Shown here: positions 21,883 to 32,970 of the stretch, piece after piece
Position numbering within the stretch: the first letter of the stretch is position 1
Layout: each line of letters starts with the position of its first letter
Assembly (NCBI GenBank): GCA_958450325.1
Contig: OY288257.1
Location: 15,891,873 to 15,955,872 of the forward strand
DNA: 64,000 nt
Direction: 5' to 3'
Origin: Agrostemma githago
Lineage: Eukaryota; Streptophyta; Magnoliopsida; Caryophyllales; Caryophyllaceae
The notes under the pieces: generated by a model
Told to the model about the DNA's origin: nothing
The model's database searches: none
The model's input: only the letters and a program-made list of their open reading frames with translations
Position numbers and translations under genes: made by a program

Positions 21883-22950
21883 TTATGGGTAATAGCGCTT
21901 CAACTGGTCCAAGTTGGTCGGGTTGACGAACTCGTTCACGTCCAGGTCTGTCAGCATCACCGCTCCTCCTGATAGGACCTTCTTGACTAAATATGGCCAA
22001 TCCCAATTGGGTTTGAATTTTCCTCTCGGGTCAACCGGTAGTAAGGCACGAACCGATTTTAGGACTAGGTCCCCTTCTTTGATGTTTCTGGGCCTAACTC
22101 TTTTGTTGAAAGCCCGTTGGATCCTCTTTTGATATATCTGGATATTGTTGAGGGCCCGGGATCGCCGTTCGTCCAAAAGAACTAGCGAATCGTATCGGGC
22201 TTGGACCCAATCTGCTTCCGGTACTTGGCTTTCAAGTAAAATCCTGAGGGATGGCACTTCTAGCTCGACCGGTTGGACCGCCTCCATTCCATATGTCAAA
22301 TAATATGGAGTTGCTCCGGTTGCGGTGCGAATTAACGTCCGATACCCCCAAAGAGGAAAAGGTATTTTGTCGGGCCAATCCCGGTAATTCTCAGCCATCT
22401 TTTTAAGTATGGTGACAATTGTTTTATTAGCCGCTTCTATCGCTCCATTTGTTTGGGGCCGGTAAGGTGAAGATGTATGCCTCTGAATTTTGTATTTTGC
22501 TAGCAACGTAGCGGTTTCAGCTTGAAAGTGGGTCCCGTGGTCACTGATAAACTCGTGTGGGATCCCGTATCGGCATATGATCTTATTCTAGATAAATTTG
22601 GCCACATGCTTGGCGTTCAAGACATGATATGACTCGGCTTCGACCCATTTGGTGAAATAGTCGATAGCTACCAAAATGAAACAGTGGCCTCCCATCCCGG
22701 AAGGGTGCACCTTGCCAATTATATCAATGCCCCATGTTGAAAATTGCCATGGGGATGTAATGGTGTATAGCAGAGATGACGGCATATGTTGTACGTTGGC
22801 AAAGATATGACAGTTATGACAGTGCTTGACATATAACTGACAGTCCGTTTCCATGGTGTTCCAATAATATCCGAGCCTCATGATTTTCTGGGCTAACATA
22901 TGGGCATTCATATGTGGGCCGTTTTCACCATCGTGTACCTCGGCCATAAC
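21883..22950 (-). pseudogene. Integrase of element B
   Basis: The zinc-binding HHCC part (HDGENGPHMNAHM and VKHCHNCHIFAN) is followed by the catalytic core: D in STWGIDIIGKV, D in FISDHGTHFQ, E in NGAIEAANKTIV. The downstream domain includes RPRNIKEGDLVLKSVRALLP and ends in NEFVNPTNLDQLKRYYP with a stop at 21883. There is no chromodomain, as expected for Tat. One in-frame stop near 22588 (FI-stop-NKI) breaks the core between the first and second D. The DDE residues themselves are all present. Confidence 0.92.
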
Positions 22951-23229
22951 CTTTTCGGCCTGTATTTTATCGATACACAGGAGGAGAGCCCCCTGTGTCG
23001 TCTTTTTGTATAACTGCCCGTCGTCCGTACGAACAAATTGGGTTGCCAATCTTCGCAAGGCCTTCTTGGCCCGGTTTTCAGTTCCCGGGGGATATTCTCT
23101 CGTTGCCAAGTAAGTTAGGACGGCCTGATACCAAGGTTCTGGGTCAGTTATCTCGATATCTTGGATGACGTGGATATATGCTGGCTCGGACCGTCTTTCA
23201 ATGCAGATTGGCATGCTAGTTAGATGCTC

Positions 23230-23640
23230 CGGGATATTTAGCAGGGATGCTAATTTAGAAAGTGCATCTGCGAACTGATTTTCTTCCCGAGGTAGATATA
23301 TATATTCCGCCTTCTGGAATTGTTTCTCTAGAACCCGTACTCGTGCTTGGTAAGCCACGAGATTGACGTTCCGAGTTTTTCATTTTTGGAGCGCTTGATT
23401 GATGACCAGTGATGAGTCACCGTGGACCCGGAGATTCGTTACTCCTAAATCAGCGGCGGCTTGCAACCCGTGAATGCATGCTTCATATTCGGTTGCGTTA
23501 TTGGTCACGTCAAAGTCCAGTATAATGGATAACGGGGTATGCTCCCCTTGTGGCGAGATTAAAAGAATCCCGACTCCGAATCCTCGGAAATTGGACGCCC
23601 CATCAAAATAAAAATCCCATGTTTTGGTGTCGGTATGGAA
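23230..23640 (-). pseudogene. Second RNase H domain of element B
   Basis: WDFYFDGASNFRGFGVGILL begins an additional RNase H. It continues with NNATEYEACIHGLQAA, VHGDSSLVINQ and, after a stop at 23380 (LQK-stop-KTRN, probably a former W), YLPREENQFADALSKLA. A second RNase H between the first RNase H and integrase is a hallmark of Tat-lineage elements. The D, E, D and terminal D residues of the fold are visible. Confidence 0.9.
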
Positions 23641-25356
23641 TATGTCTTCGTCAGGAAAGGCCCTAGTATCGGCGTGTCCCTCCTCAGATATTGGACTATC
23701 GGCGAGGAATTCTGCCACTACCCGGCCTTTGATGGCTTTTAATGGTACAAATTTGAGGTCAAACTCTGCGAGCATCAAAGTCCATCTGGACATTCGACCG
23801 TTAAGGATGGGCTTCTCGAACAAGTACTTGGTAGGATCCATTTTGGATAAAACATGTACTTCGTGGCTAAGCATGTAATGTCGGAGCTTTTTAGTGGCCC
23901 AAACCAGAGCTAGGCACGTCTTTTCGATCATTGTGTACTTCCACTCGTATTCTAGAAACTTCTTACTGATGTAGTAAATAGCCTGTTCTTCTGAATCGAC
24001 TGTCTGGGCCAGCATAGCCCCCATGGCTGTCTCGGTCGTTGTTAGGTATAACGACAAAGGTAGGCCGGGTTGAGGTGGCATTAATACCGGCGGAGCAGAC
24101 AGGATCTCCTTGATTTTATCAAAAGCTATTTGACATTTATCATCCCATAGCACCCGTTCTCCTATCTTCAGTTTCTTGAAAATGGGCTCGCATACCATGG
24201 TTAGCTTTGAGATGAACCGGCTGATGTATTGGACTTTCCCGAGGAACCCCCTTTTTTTTTCGGTTTTAGGTGGCTGCATCTCGGTGATGGCTTTGATTTT
24301 AGCTGGGTCGACCTCTATGCCGCATTGGCTAACGATATGGCCCAGTAATTTGCCCGATGTTACCCCGAAACTGCATTTCTGAGGGTTCAGTCTCATATTG
24401 TATTTACGCAGCCTAGTGAAGAACTTTCTTAGGGCCGAGATGTGCCCGCTTCGGTCCATGGACTTGACGATCATGTCGTCCACAAAAACCTCCACTTCCT
24501 TATACATTATATCGTGTAATAAGGTGGTGGCGGTTCGTTGATAAGTGGCCCCGACGTTGATAAGCCCAAATGGCATAACGGTTTAACAGTAAGTACCCCA
24601 AGGTGTAATGAAGGTGGTCTTACTCATATCCTCTTCTGCCATTTTGATTTGATAGTGTCCGGCATACCCGTCCATGAATGATAAGAGGGCGTGATCGGCC
24701 GTGTTATCCACCAGTATGTCGATGTGTGGTAACGGAAAATCATCTTTTGGGCTGGCCTTGTTAAGGTCCCGGAAGTCCACATATACCCGCACCTTGTCGT
24801 CCTTTTTGGGTACCCGCACGATGTTCGCGACCCAGTCTAGATATTCAGACATTTTTGTAAAGCCCGCTTTGAATTGCTTGTCAACTTTTTCTTTGACTTT
24901 GAGAGACCATTCGGGCCTCATTCTTCGGAGCTTTTGTTTTACCGGCTTACAACCATCTTTGATGGGTATACGGTGTTAAGCTATTTCCCGATCTATTCCC
25001 GGCATGTCCTTGTAGGACCATGCGAAGACGTCTTTGAACTCCTGGAGGAGGTCTGTGAATTGTTCTCTCTCCTCGGGATCTAAAGATAGGCCCAACTTAA
25101 GCATCTGGGGCTCCAAAGTGGTTCCCATGTTAATGGACTCGGTTTCTTCAATTACCGGGTCTCGGGACTCCCTTTGTTCGAGCTGCTCGATCAGATGCGG
25201 GGGAAGAGGTACCTGTTCGTCGGGTTTCTCAATGTCATTGCATATAAAATTTTTGAAATTGAAAGAATTTTGAAAATAAGACAAGTCATAAGCAGAACGG
25301 TTTTCGTTATTATTATTAATGGTAAATTTTGAGAATAGCTCGAATAGAGCGGTCAT
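23640..25356 (-). pseudogene. Reverse transcriptase and first RNase H of element B
   Basis: The frame opens in a linker (LDPEEREQFTDLLQEFKDVF and WSYKDMPGID) that is typical of the region before RT. RT motifs follow: VRVPKKDDKVRVYVDFRDLN, DFPLPHIDILVDNTA, FMDGYAGHYQI, TTFITPWGTYC, VMPFGLINVGATYQR, then the catalytic VFVDDMIVKS near 24486 (F-V-D-D) and LNPQKCSFGV. The first RNase H contains TETAMGAMLAQ and IYYISKKFLEYE. Stops occur at 24976 and 24583, the latter just before VMPFGL. Otherwise the domain is full length. Confidence 0.93.
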
Positions 25357-25440
25357 CTGATCATTGGTCAGTGGCGGAATTGGGAGTGCTCTCGGGACAG
25401 GCCCCGAGACTCCAGTGGCTAAAGGAGGAGGGTTTACAGA

Positions 25441-26815
25441 TCAGACTCTAGCACCAGACCCTCTAGACTCGGACTCTGACTCCGACTCAGACTCAGATTC
25501 GGTATCCGGCATGTCTCCCTCGCCGGTGGTTAGCTTGTAGACCCGTCCTTGGCTGTCGGTCCACTTGATGATCTTCCTCCAGGCCCATTTCCCGGTATCT
25601 ACCCCAACTTCGGAGATCAGTTTCGTTGGATCGAACCGGTTGCTGCGGAGGATCAGGTTGACCAGATCATCCTTTGGGGCGGGGACGACCTTGTCTTCCC
25701 CGAATAGAAGCCCTAGCATGGGCTCGGAGTTGTTCTCCCCCTCCCTGGACTCGGTTTGAACAAGGGTGAATATATCATCGGGGATGAAATTGCATTCCCA
25801 AGCCGTTTTGGTCTTGGGATATGTGATGGTGAGTTGGTAGAGGCCCACTTGAATAGCCCCGGATACAGGGGTGACGAAGTAGTCAGTTAACTTCAGGCTA
25901 TAAGGGCCTAAGTAAGTACGCTTGATGAGGTTGGTGGCCTTATGAATACCGGCCCGGACCACGTTCTCCGGGGTTATAGCATACCCCAAGCCGTATTGCG
26001 ATTCGCCGTCATTTAGGACGTCGTTGATCTTCCCGGCCGGAAGATAGGGTTTCGAGGTAGCCCCCGGCAAGTAGCCCAAATTTTGTAGCATCGTGTCGAT
26101 GCTAGTGGTGAAGTAGGGCCTGAAGAGATATTCCTCCTCGATCATGCCCACGAAATCAAATCCTCGCGGGTCGGCCCGGCCCGTAGCGTTGCAGCTTGCC
26201 ACGGTGATAAGGGTGGCCTCTAATGTGACGATACCGTCTTGAAGTGGCATCTTGACCTTCCTATGCAGGGTAGAGGACACGGCCTTGACTGCGTGGATCC
26301 AAGGCCTTCCGAGCAGCAAGTTGAAGGACGAGGTGACATCGATCACCTGAAACTCCAATTCTTTCTCGATTGGGCCCGTTATTATTGTCAGCTTAACGGT
26401 CCCGACAACTGGTTTTGGGCTTCCATCGAAAGCCTGGATTGTCTGCGCCGTCGGGAGATAGTCGGCCTCGGTGATGCCGAGGGCCTTAGCGGTCCTCAGG
26501 GGAAGGACATTCACGGCAGATCCATCATCAATTAAGGTCATTGGGAGGTACTTCCCTCGGCAAATGACCGTGATGTATAGGGCCAGATTATGATTGGGCC
26601 CGAACGGTGGCAGGTCAGATTCAGAGAAGGTGATGAGCGGGCCTTCTTCTTTGGATTTGCCCTTGAGATAAGGCATGATAGTGGCTTCCATTTCAGCGGG
26701 GGTAACCTGTGAGTTGACTTTGATTTGATCGAGAGCCTTAGTCAGTGCCTCCCGATGTTCTTGTGAGCTAACTAGTAACTGCCATATAGTTAAATCAGCT
26801 TGAACCCTCTTCAGT
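25441..26815 (-). pseudogene. Aspartic protease region of element B
   Basis: Contains LITFSESDLPPFGPNHNLAL, the active-site-like LIDDGSAVNVLPL (D-D-G-S-A) and FNLLLGRPWIHAVKAVSSTL. This is the arrangement known from Tat gag-pol. The C-terminus ends in a run of ESESES before a stop at 25441. The upstream part lies in another frame, so a frameshift near 26815 separates it from gag. Confidence 0.88.
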
Positions 26816-28224
26816 TGTTGGACCAAGGGTAGATTCCATCCTGGCAGGTTCAGTGACAGTTGTTGGAGTAGAACGCTCGATGGTGGCGAGGTGGTTAGTG
26901 GCCAAGGCTTTGGTCTTGGCTTTTCGGACCTCTTCACTGGTGATGGGGACAGCTTCCCCTTTGGCCAGGTAAACATCCTCCTCATCATCGAACCATATCC
27001 CGTTAATTTGTGGGATAAATGGGGAAATGAGGTGAGAGTAGTCGATTACCTCTCCAGTGAATATAGCATTGGCACTGAATGGGTTTTCTTTGTTACTCGG
27101 CTTGTCTCCAGGCAACGGGATCTTCCCACTCTCAATCAGATCTTGGATCAGATGTTTCAGTTTCCAGCATTTTTCCGTGTCATGCCCGTTACCTCAATGA
27201 TACTGGCAGTAGGCTTGGGCATTGTAGCTTTTGGACCTCTTTTCCACTGGAACTTCTGGAGGGCCTATCGGTTGAATAAGGCCCTTCGAAGATAGCCTTT
27301 GTAAGGCATAAGTATAGGTAGTCCCTATATCCGTGAATACCCGAGTTGGAGTATTCTTTTTGGATGAGGTGTCAAGCAGATTAACCTCATCGAAGATGCT
27401 GCGAGTTGCAGCTGCAGGTGTGGGCTTGCTCACAGATGAACTGGCCCCTTGATACCCCTTGGTAGAGGCCTTAGTCAGGCTCTCTAACCTTAAGTCATCC
27501 TCGATCCTTGTGCCCATTTCAGTAAGGGCAGCAAAATTGGGGATGATGGCATACCGGAGATGGACCCGGTAGGATGGGAGGAGATTCTTGACAAAGGCCT
27601 CCATTAGCACCTTCTCGCTGGGCTTGTCAACCAGGTTCACACTTTCGGCCCGCCATCTTTGGAGATATTTAGTGAACCCTTCTTTGGGCTCTTGGGCCAT
27701 CACTTCCAAAGTACGCATTGTAGTCTGGATCTCGGTATTATCAGCGTAATTCCGAGCGAATTCAGTAGCCACATCGTCCCAAGTCTTGTACTTCTTGGAA
27801 TCGAGCCTGTAGTACCACGCCTTGGGATGCTTCTCGAGTGAGGAAGCAAATAAGTACTTAAACATGGTGGATTTCACCCCTTTGACCGCCATGAATTCTT
27901 TGAAGGCTCGGATGTGGTGGACCGGGTCTTCGGTACCCTCAAACATCGGAATTCCCGTAAGGTTGAGGTTAGCAGGTAGCTCGTCATTCAAAGGTGAGTA
28001 GGAGCGAGCATTTTCAGTGTGGATCGAGTTGTTGGTTGACAGGTGGACCTGTTCTTCAAGCTTGCGAACAGCGCCGATTAACTCGGCTATAGGCCCAGTG
28101 GGCTCAGCTCTAGTGGGAGTACCTTTTTCCACAGAAGTCAGACGGGTGGCCAGGGTGGTTTGGTCAGTCTGGATGGCAGTCAATTGGTTTCGATCTTGGC
28201 TAGCGCGGCTTTCAGGTCGTCCAT
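26816..28224 (-). pseudogene. gag of element B
   Basis: ATG at 28222-28224 (MDDLKAALAKIETN, then a TGA) leads into TAIQTDQTTLATRL, the capsid blocks NARSYSPLNDELPANLNLTG and MFEGTEDPVHHIRAFKEFM, WYYRLDSKKYKTWDDVA and FTKYLQRWRAESVNL, and the zinc-like CQYH-stop-GNGHDTEKCWKLKHLI. The TGA in the zinc motif (27194) probably replaces an arginine CGA. After it the frame stays open to about 26795 (SHLISPFIPQINGIWFDDEE). Confidence 0.88.
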
Positions 28225-29280
28225 GTTGCGTTGATATCTGGTCTCGGGTGGCTTGTCTGTAAGAACACCGCGTAATCAGAAACTAGCCCAAATTCCGGAA
28301 TAGAAGGTACATCCCGAACAAGACTGAAAAGGAAATGACTCGGAAAAAGACACCTAGACGGGTGATTTGTGAAAGGTGGGCCTTCCTTAGGAATCGGCGG
28401 GTGGGCCGAGTCCTGTTCGAAGGAAGGTTCACGTGAGACATCCCCAGACTTTGGACACGATTGTGTAGACGGGCCCCCCTTCGTAGGAGTATGTCCTACG
28501 TAAGCGGGCCTTGCCTTAGTCTAATAAGGCGGACTGGGATAGGGAAGAAACTCGTGATGTAAGATCGACAGAGTTTCGACGCTAGAGGCCTCGACGACCT
28601 AAGACGCGACCCGACACTGCTAAATAGGGGAAGTCCTAAGAAGAAGAAGGATTCGAAAATGATTTTTAGAAAAAAAAATCCGAAGAAACGGTAGAGAGGC
28701 CCGATTTTTCAAAAATCGGAAAAATGTATCGGGCCTCGGTTTTGAAAGTTCGAAAATATTTTCGAGTTTTGAAATGGGCAGAATACCGGCTAGAAATAGG
28801 ATGTTTTGAGTAAAATCATAAGTCCTAAATTCGGTATACGTCCCGGGTTTTGAAATTGGATAGTTTGAAAAAGGATGCAATTTTTGAAAAGGATGGTTTT
28901 TGAAAACGACACGGAAACCAAGTAGCACATAGTCACGGAATCATTATAACGACGCCATGTATGCTTTACACTAAGTCTCGGTCGGTCTATAAAGGGTCTA
29001 TACCAGTGCACATAGCCTAGACGTTGATCGGGACGGACTTTCTAAGTCGAATTGAGCTTAGAACATGCCGCGAAACCCACTCGAATCGACTATGGACACC
29101 TTTGACATATCCATATTAGAGTACATCACGGTATAGTGGGACGTCGGTCGCGAGTACCGGCCCGGGAAAATATGGGGTTATGCATGAACCATAAAACTAA
29201 AACGCGTATTGTACTAGTCAAACGATTTCTATTCGAGTCTCACCCTGAGGATGCCGATGGTAAGTCATGCATCAGTTAAT
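28225..29280 (-). other. Untranslated leader of element B
   Basis: About 1 kb between PBS and gag with no coding frame. It corresponds to the leader of element C. Confidence 0.65.
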
Positions 29281-29299
29281 GCCCAGCGAAGTCGCCAAA
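29281..29299 (-). other. Primer-binding site of element B
   Basis: The minus strand reads TTTGGCGACTTCGCTGGGC just after the 5' LTR. It is close to the site of C, and the last LTR bases have mutated from CA to TA. Confidence 0.75.
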
Positions 29300-30090
29300 T
29301 TATGGACATGACATAGGTCCACCCCGACGCGGCCACACGCGGGTTTGGGGAGGCGAATGAATCTCCATATGAGACTGGATCGAATTGAAATTTAAATTGA
29401 AGTGGAGTCGCCACCGAACTTTGTGGGAGTTCGGGCCCCTTCGAACCCACTCTATGTCGTAGTGGGCCGTATACAAAATACGGCCCATTTTCGATGTCAG
29501 AGTTTATTGGGCTCGTCCCTTTGCATTGCGATACCGATACCATCACTACCGGTTATCGTGTATTGAATGACTCTCGTGCGCCAACGGTTTCGGGCATCCG
29601 GAAACCGAGGTTCTGAGTAAGGGGTGAGGGTACGTGTTGCGAAGCCCACAAAGGACACCCAACCCCACCTGCACATTGGCGGCCTCTACTAAGATATCGA
29701 ATGATTTTCTAATACGCGCGTTAGTAGTTCGGTTAAATGATATGCAAACATCATTTTCCCTAAGCATGCGAGAAATTGAAAGGGTTTCTAAGTCGATTTA
29801 ATGCAACTAAAACTAACGTCGAAGTTAAATTTAGCATGCGAGTTCATTTTAGTACAATAAAATAAACAATAAAAATCAACAAAGAAACAACACACTTGTT
29901 AGTAACGGTATAACGATAATAACGGTTTGCGAATAATGAAATAAGGAAAGACGAAAATAAGATGATGCATGGTTTCGAAAGGTGATATTCCACGTGATTG
30001 ATTTGACACGTGTTGACCAAAGTCATAAAAAAAGCGTTGACGAGACTCGAATGACCTTGTAGGACTCACGGTTTGACATGATGAGGGGCC

Positions 30091-30309
30091 ACTCGACCGA
30101 GTCATTGAAGGACTCGACCGAGTGGACCTCTGAAAGGGCTTCTGTCCCGTATTTTAGACCCTACTCGATCGAGTTATTGGCGAACTCGACCGAGTACACT
30201 GCCACTCGATCGAGTCATTGCGAGACTCGACCGAGTGGAGGTCGAAAAAGCGTTTTGTATCAGTTTTTGGGGTGCCACTCGACCGAGTGGGCTAGGCACT
30301 CGGTCGAGT
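30091..30309. repeat. Downstream palindrome cluster in the B LTR
   Basis: Eight palindromes (ACTCGACCGAGT, ACTCGATCGAGT, ACTCGGTCGAGT) start at 30091, 30112, 30163, 30184, 30204, 30225, 30277 and 30298. Spacings are 21, 51, 21, 20, 21, 52 and 21 bp. The cluster lies more than 1 kb downstream of the TATA box, so it would be in the transcribed leader. The copy in the 3' LTR keeps the spacing although three cores carry point changes. Confidence 0.9.
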
Positions 30310-31172
30310 GCCCCCTGTAAGAACTAAGGTTCGCTTTGCAATTTGTTATTGATTTTGAAGTTGCCTTTCAATTTTAGTAAATCGATGACTTTGTTGAACC
30401 GAGCGTAAATATTGTAAGATTTATTTTCGATTCTTAACTTCAACACTCGTCATATACCATATTCGATTATTGAATCGATATGGAATATTAGAGTGATAAC
30501 ATAAAGAAAATAATATAGTTCGTTTTAAATTAACTAAGGCGGTATGGATTTCCTCCGCATTTATAGTGTCGTAATTCTAACGAATTATATGACAACTATT
30601 TTAGCATCAACGAAAACCGCGCTAATTAATTTATTTGACTAAATCATTCGAATTCGACATCCAACTATTGAGTTGGTATCGAATCTACTAGATTGACACT
30701 CGAATTAAAAAAAACTAGATTTGATTCCCTCCGCATCCCGACATCATAATTAATTCTTGCGAATTGTTTGATGCCGGATCCGAATCAAAAGGTTTCAACT
30801 CAACTTAAAAAAAAAAAGATGTTTGTTCCGAAAATAGTTTTAGAATCAACGAATGTACAATTGATGATAAAGCGAACAAAATAAAAGGTTGTTGTTTATG
30901 TTGACTTGTTTCAATAATCAAGTGCTAGGGGTGTCGGGATAAGCGACCGGCAACGCTGGGTGCAATACCCTTGTATATTCGGGTTTTCTTATCCCGACAT
31001 CATTCGCACTCGACACAAATTCACAAGTATTTTAATGCTTTTAATACTGGTAATTATTAGCGATATTATAGACGCGATAACGACGGTAAAAAGAAATAAA
31101 AAAAAGGGATGATGACGATACAGACGACGCGCGAAGAGGAAAAAAAAGGAGAAAAGAGAAGAACGGGATTTG

Positions 31173-31190
31173 GCACCCTCAACCTACATG
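31173..31190 (-). promoter_or_regulatory. Conserved motif CATGTAGGTTGAGGGTGC in the B LTR
   Basis: Same motif as at 3661 in A and 34153 in C. It lies 190 bp after the TATA box. It may be a 5' splice site; this is inference. Confidence 0.5.
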
Positions 31191-31370
31191 TTCTTGTTCT
31201 CGGACGGGACTCGTAGTTAGCTAGCACGGGAGTATCGAGATGTAGGCTAAGTTATGGTGATTAGGGTTCGAATTCCTAGATGCTAGGGTTAGGGTTTTTA
31301 GTATAGACTAAGGATCGATTAGGTTTTTTTAGGGTTCGAAAAAGATGTCTTGAAATGTGTGAATGGGGGT

Positions 31371-31380
31371 GTATATATAG
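31371..31380 (-). promoter_or_regulatory. TATA box of the B 5' LTR
   Basis: The minus strand reads CTATATATAC, about 29 bp downstream of the last upstream palindrome. Confidence 0.6.
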
Positions 31381-31408
31381 GCTAGGCTAGGTACCCCCGG
31401 CTAGGGTT

Positions 31409-31512
31409 ACTCGACCGAGTAACTGTCCAACTCGGTCGAGTGGCCCAGTGCGACTGCAGTCGGGCCTGAATGAGGACCCACTCGATCGAGTGGGCTGAGC
31501 ACTCGATCGAGT
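31409..31512. promoter_or_regulatory. Upstream palindrome cluster in the B LTR
   Basis: Palindromes start at 31409 (ACTCGACCGAGT, extended by TT/AA), 31430 (ACTCGGTCGAGT), 31480 (ACTCGATCGAGT, extended by CCC/GGG) and 31501. Spacings are 21, 50 and 21 bp. The position just upstream of the TATA box suggests promoter operators. Confidence 0.85.
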
Positions 31513-31901
31513 GGGTCAGCTGGTACGAGAGGTCCGGGTTGTTTGGACCTCAGGTTGGATGTTTTGTATGTTTTGTATTTGGACTGGGCTTATGACATTT
31601 GGATGGCTGTTTTGTATGTCTTGGAAGCGGCTTTGACCGGGGTTTGACCCAATCGCTATAAGTCGGTTTTATTTCCGATGTCAGTTTTGACCCAAATTAG
31701 TCTTATTTGCTTGGAAACGACCCACTAGGCCTGAATTTGAGATTGGTTTTGTGAGATTTGTACTCCGTAAGTGCTTAAGCCAACAACTAATGGTTTTGAG
31801 CTCATATCCGAGCGCGTAGAAACACGTTTGCGTCCGATCATCATCGGGTGTTTTTTGGAAACTGCTATAGACACCTGGCAGTCAAAATGTGGGTGTCTAC
31901 A

Positions 31902-32970
31902 ATAATATATCGAATATATCGTGTTATTAAGTGGTTAGTCTAAGTAATTATGTACTTAGATTAATGGTACTTTAATTAAATCCTTCAAATGAGAAAATTA
32001 GTCCCTCCCGATAGCGAAGAAATGGTCACGGTCATGACCAAAGAGAGGAAATAGTGGCTACTGTAGTCCTTCCCGGTCGGGATGAGTTTTGGTCCTGGTC
32101 AGGATGAGCCTTCTCGGTCGGGATGGATTTGGTCTCGGCCGGGATGGGTTGTTTTTGTCGTGTATTCGATTTCTCTTTTGGCGGTGGTTTGGTTGGTTTT
32201 GGAGGGAAGCAACGTGTCATTCCATAAGTTTTCAGTTCATATTACATGTATGACATGGATATAAACTAAGGATGCTTGCATGCATGCAAAAACAGGCATA
32301 TATCATATTGATTTTGGTGGTTAACATAACAACATTCATAATAACTCACAAAAGTGCAAGTTTCAGAAATTCTAAATCTTAGAATTCTGTAAAATCGTCT
32401 TATCCTAGAGAGATTTCGTGATACTCAAGGCTTGTAGGGTTTAAACACTCCTAAGAAAAGCGTGCTCAACGCGATTGATTGGGTTGTCAATATCGTTTGT
32501 TCCATTTTCAATCTACAAGGTTCACAGAACTTCAATAGTAATGTGATGTGATAATGGCAACCTCCCGAGGGGAAGTCCCGTTTTGGGCCAAAACAGCAGA
32601 AACCTAAGTGCAGCGATTGTTGAACTACGATACGGGTTTGATTCCGTCACAACGGATACGTAGGAGACTGAGGATAAGACTCAACCCACCATTTATGGAA
32701 GTTTGTGAAAGTGATAAAACGAAGGGTCGAAGACCAAGGAAGAATGTTTATGAAAGTGATGAAATATTGGGTCGAAGACCAACAATGACGAATTGGCATG
32801 ATGATGATGAAAGCAATGGCATTAACCGGGTTTCAGGTATGATCTCTGCTTATGGTTGGCGAGTTTTTGTACACAGGTTTATTGGACCATAAATGACCCG
32901 CAGAATCTTCAGGTCAGTTGGGGTGTACTTTGACTTTCGCCATGTCCAAGCCTCAGTCAAAGTGGGGCTC
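31902..32970 (+). other. 3' interior of element C up to its polypurine tract
   Basis: The continuation of C after B. It includes GGGTCGAAGACC at 32731 and 32771 (40 bp apart), the same palindrome family as the array at 14371-16660. It also has the GGATACGTAGGAGACTGAGG block common before Tat polypurine tracts. The PPT (CAAAGTGGGGCTC) ends at 32970. No coding frame is supported. Confidence 0.7.

Larger units (their letters stand above)
17069..31901 (-). mobile_element. Tat/Retand-like Ty3/gypsy LTR retrotransposon B
   Basis: A complete 14.8-kb element in minus orientation: 5' LTR 29301-31901, PBS, gag, protease, RT, RNase H, second RNase H, integrase, antisense extra ORF, PPT, 3' LTR 17069-19662. 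The flanks ATGAT (17064-17068) and ATAAT (31902-31906) differ at one base and fit a 5-bp target duplication. It is inserted in element C. Coding regions hold several stops and at least one frameshift, so this copy is not autonomous, but most domains are full length. The two RNase H domains and the antisense ORF place it in the Tat lineage. Confidence 0.92.
29301..31901 (-). repeat. 5' LTR of element B
   Basis: 2.6 kb, matching 17069-19662 along its length. On the minus strand the order is: start TGTAGACACCC, palindromes 31512-31409, TATA box, conserved motif at 31190-31173, palindromes 30309-30091, end CATGTCCATA. U3 therefore starts at 31901. Confidence 0.92.

Noticed and set aside
23624..23878. 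Plus-strand open frames opposite pol of element B (also 24176-24382, 26239-26535, 26891-27295)
   Set aside because: They are shadows of the conserved minus-strand protease-RT-RNase H frames.
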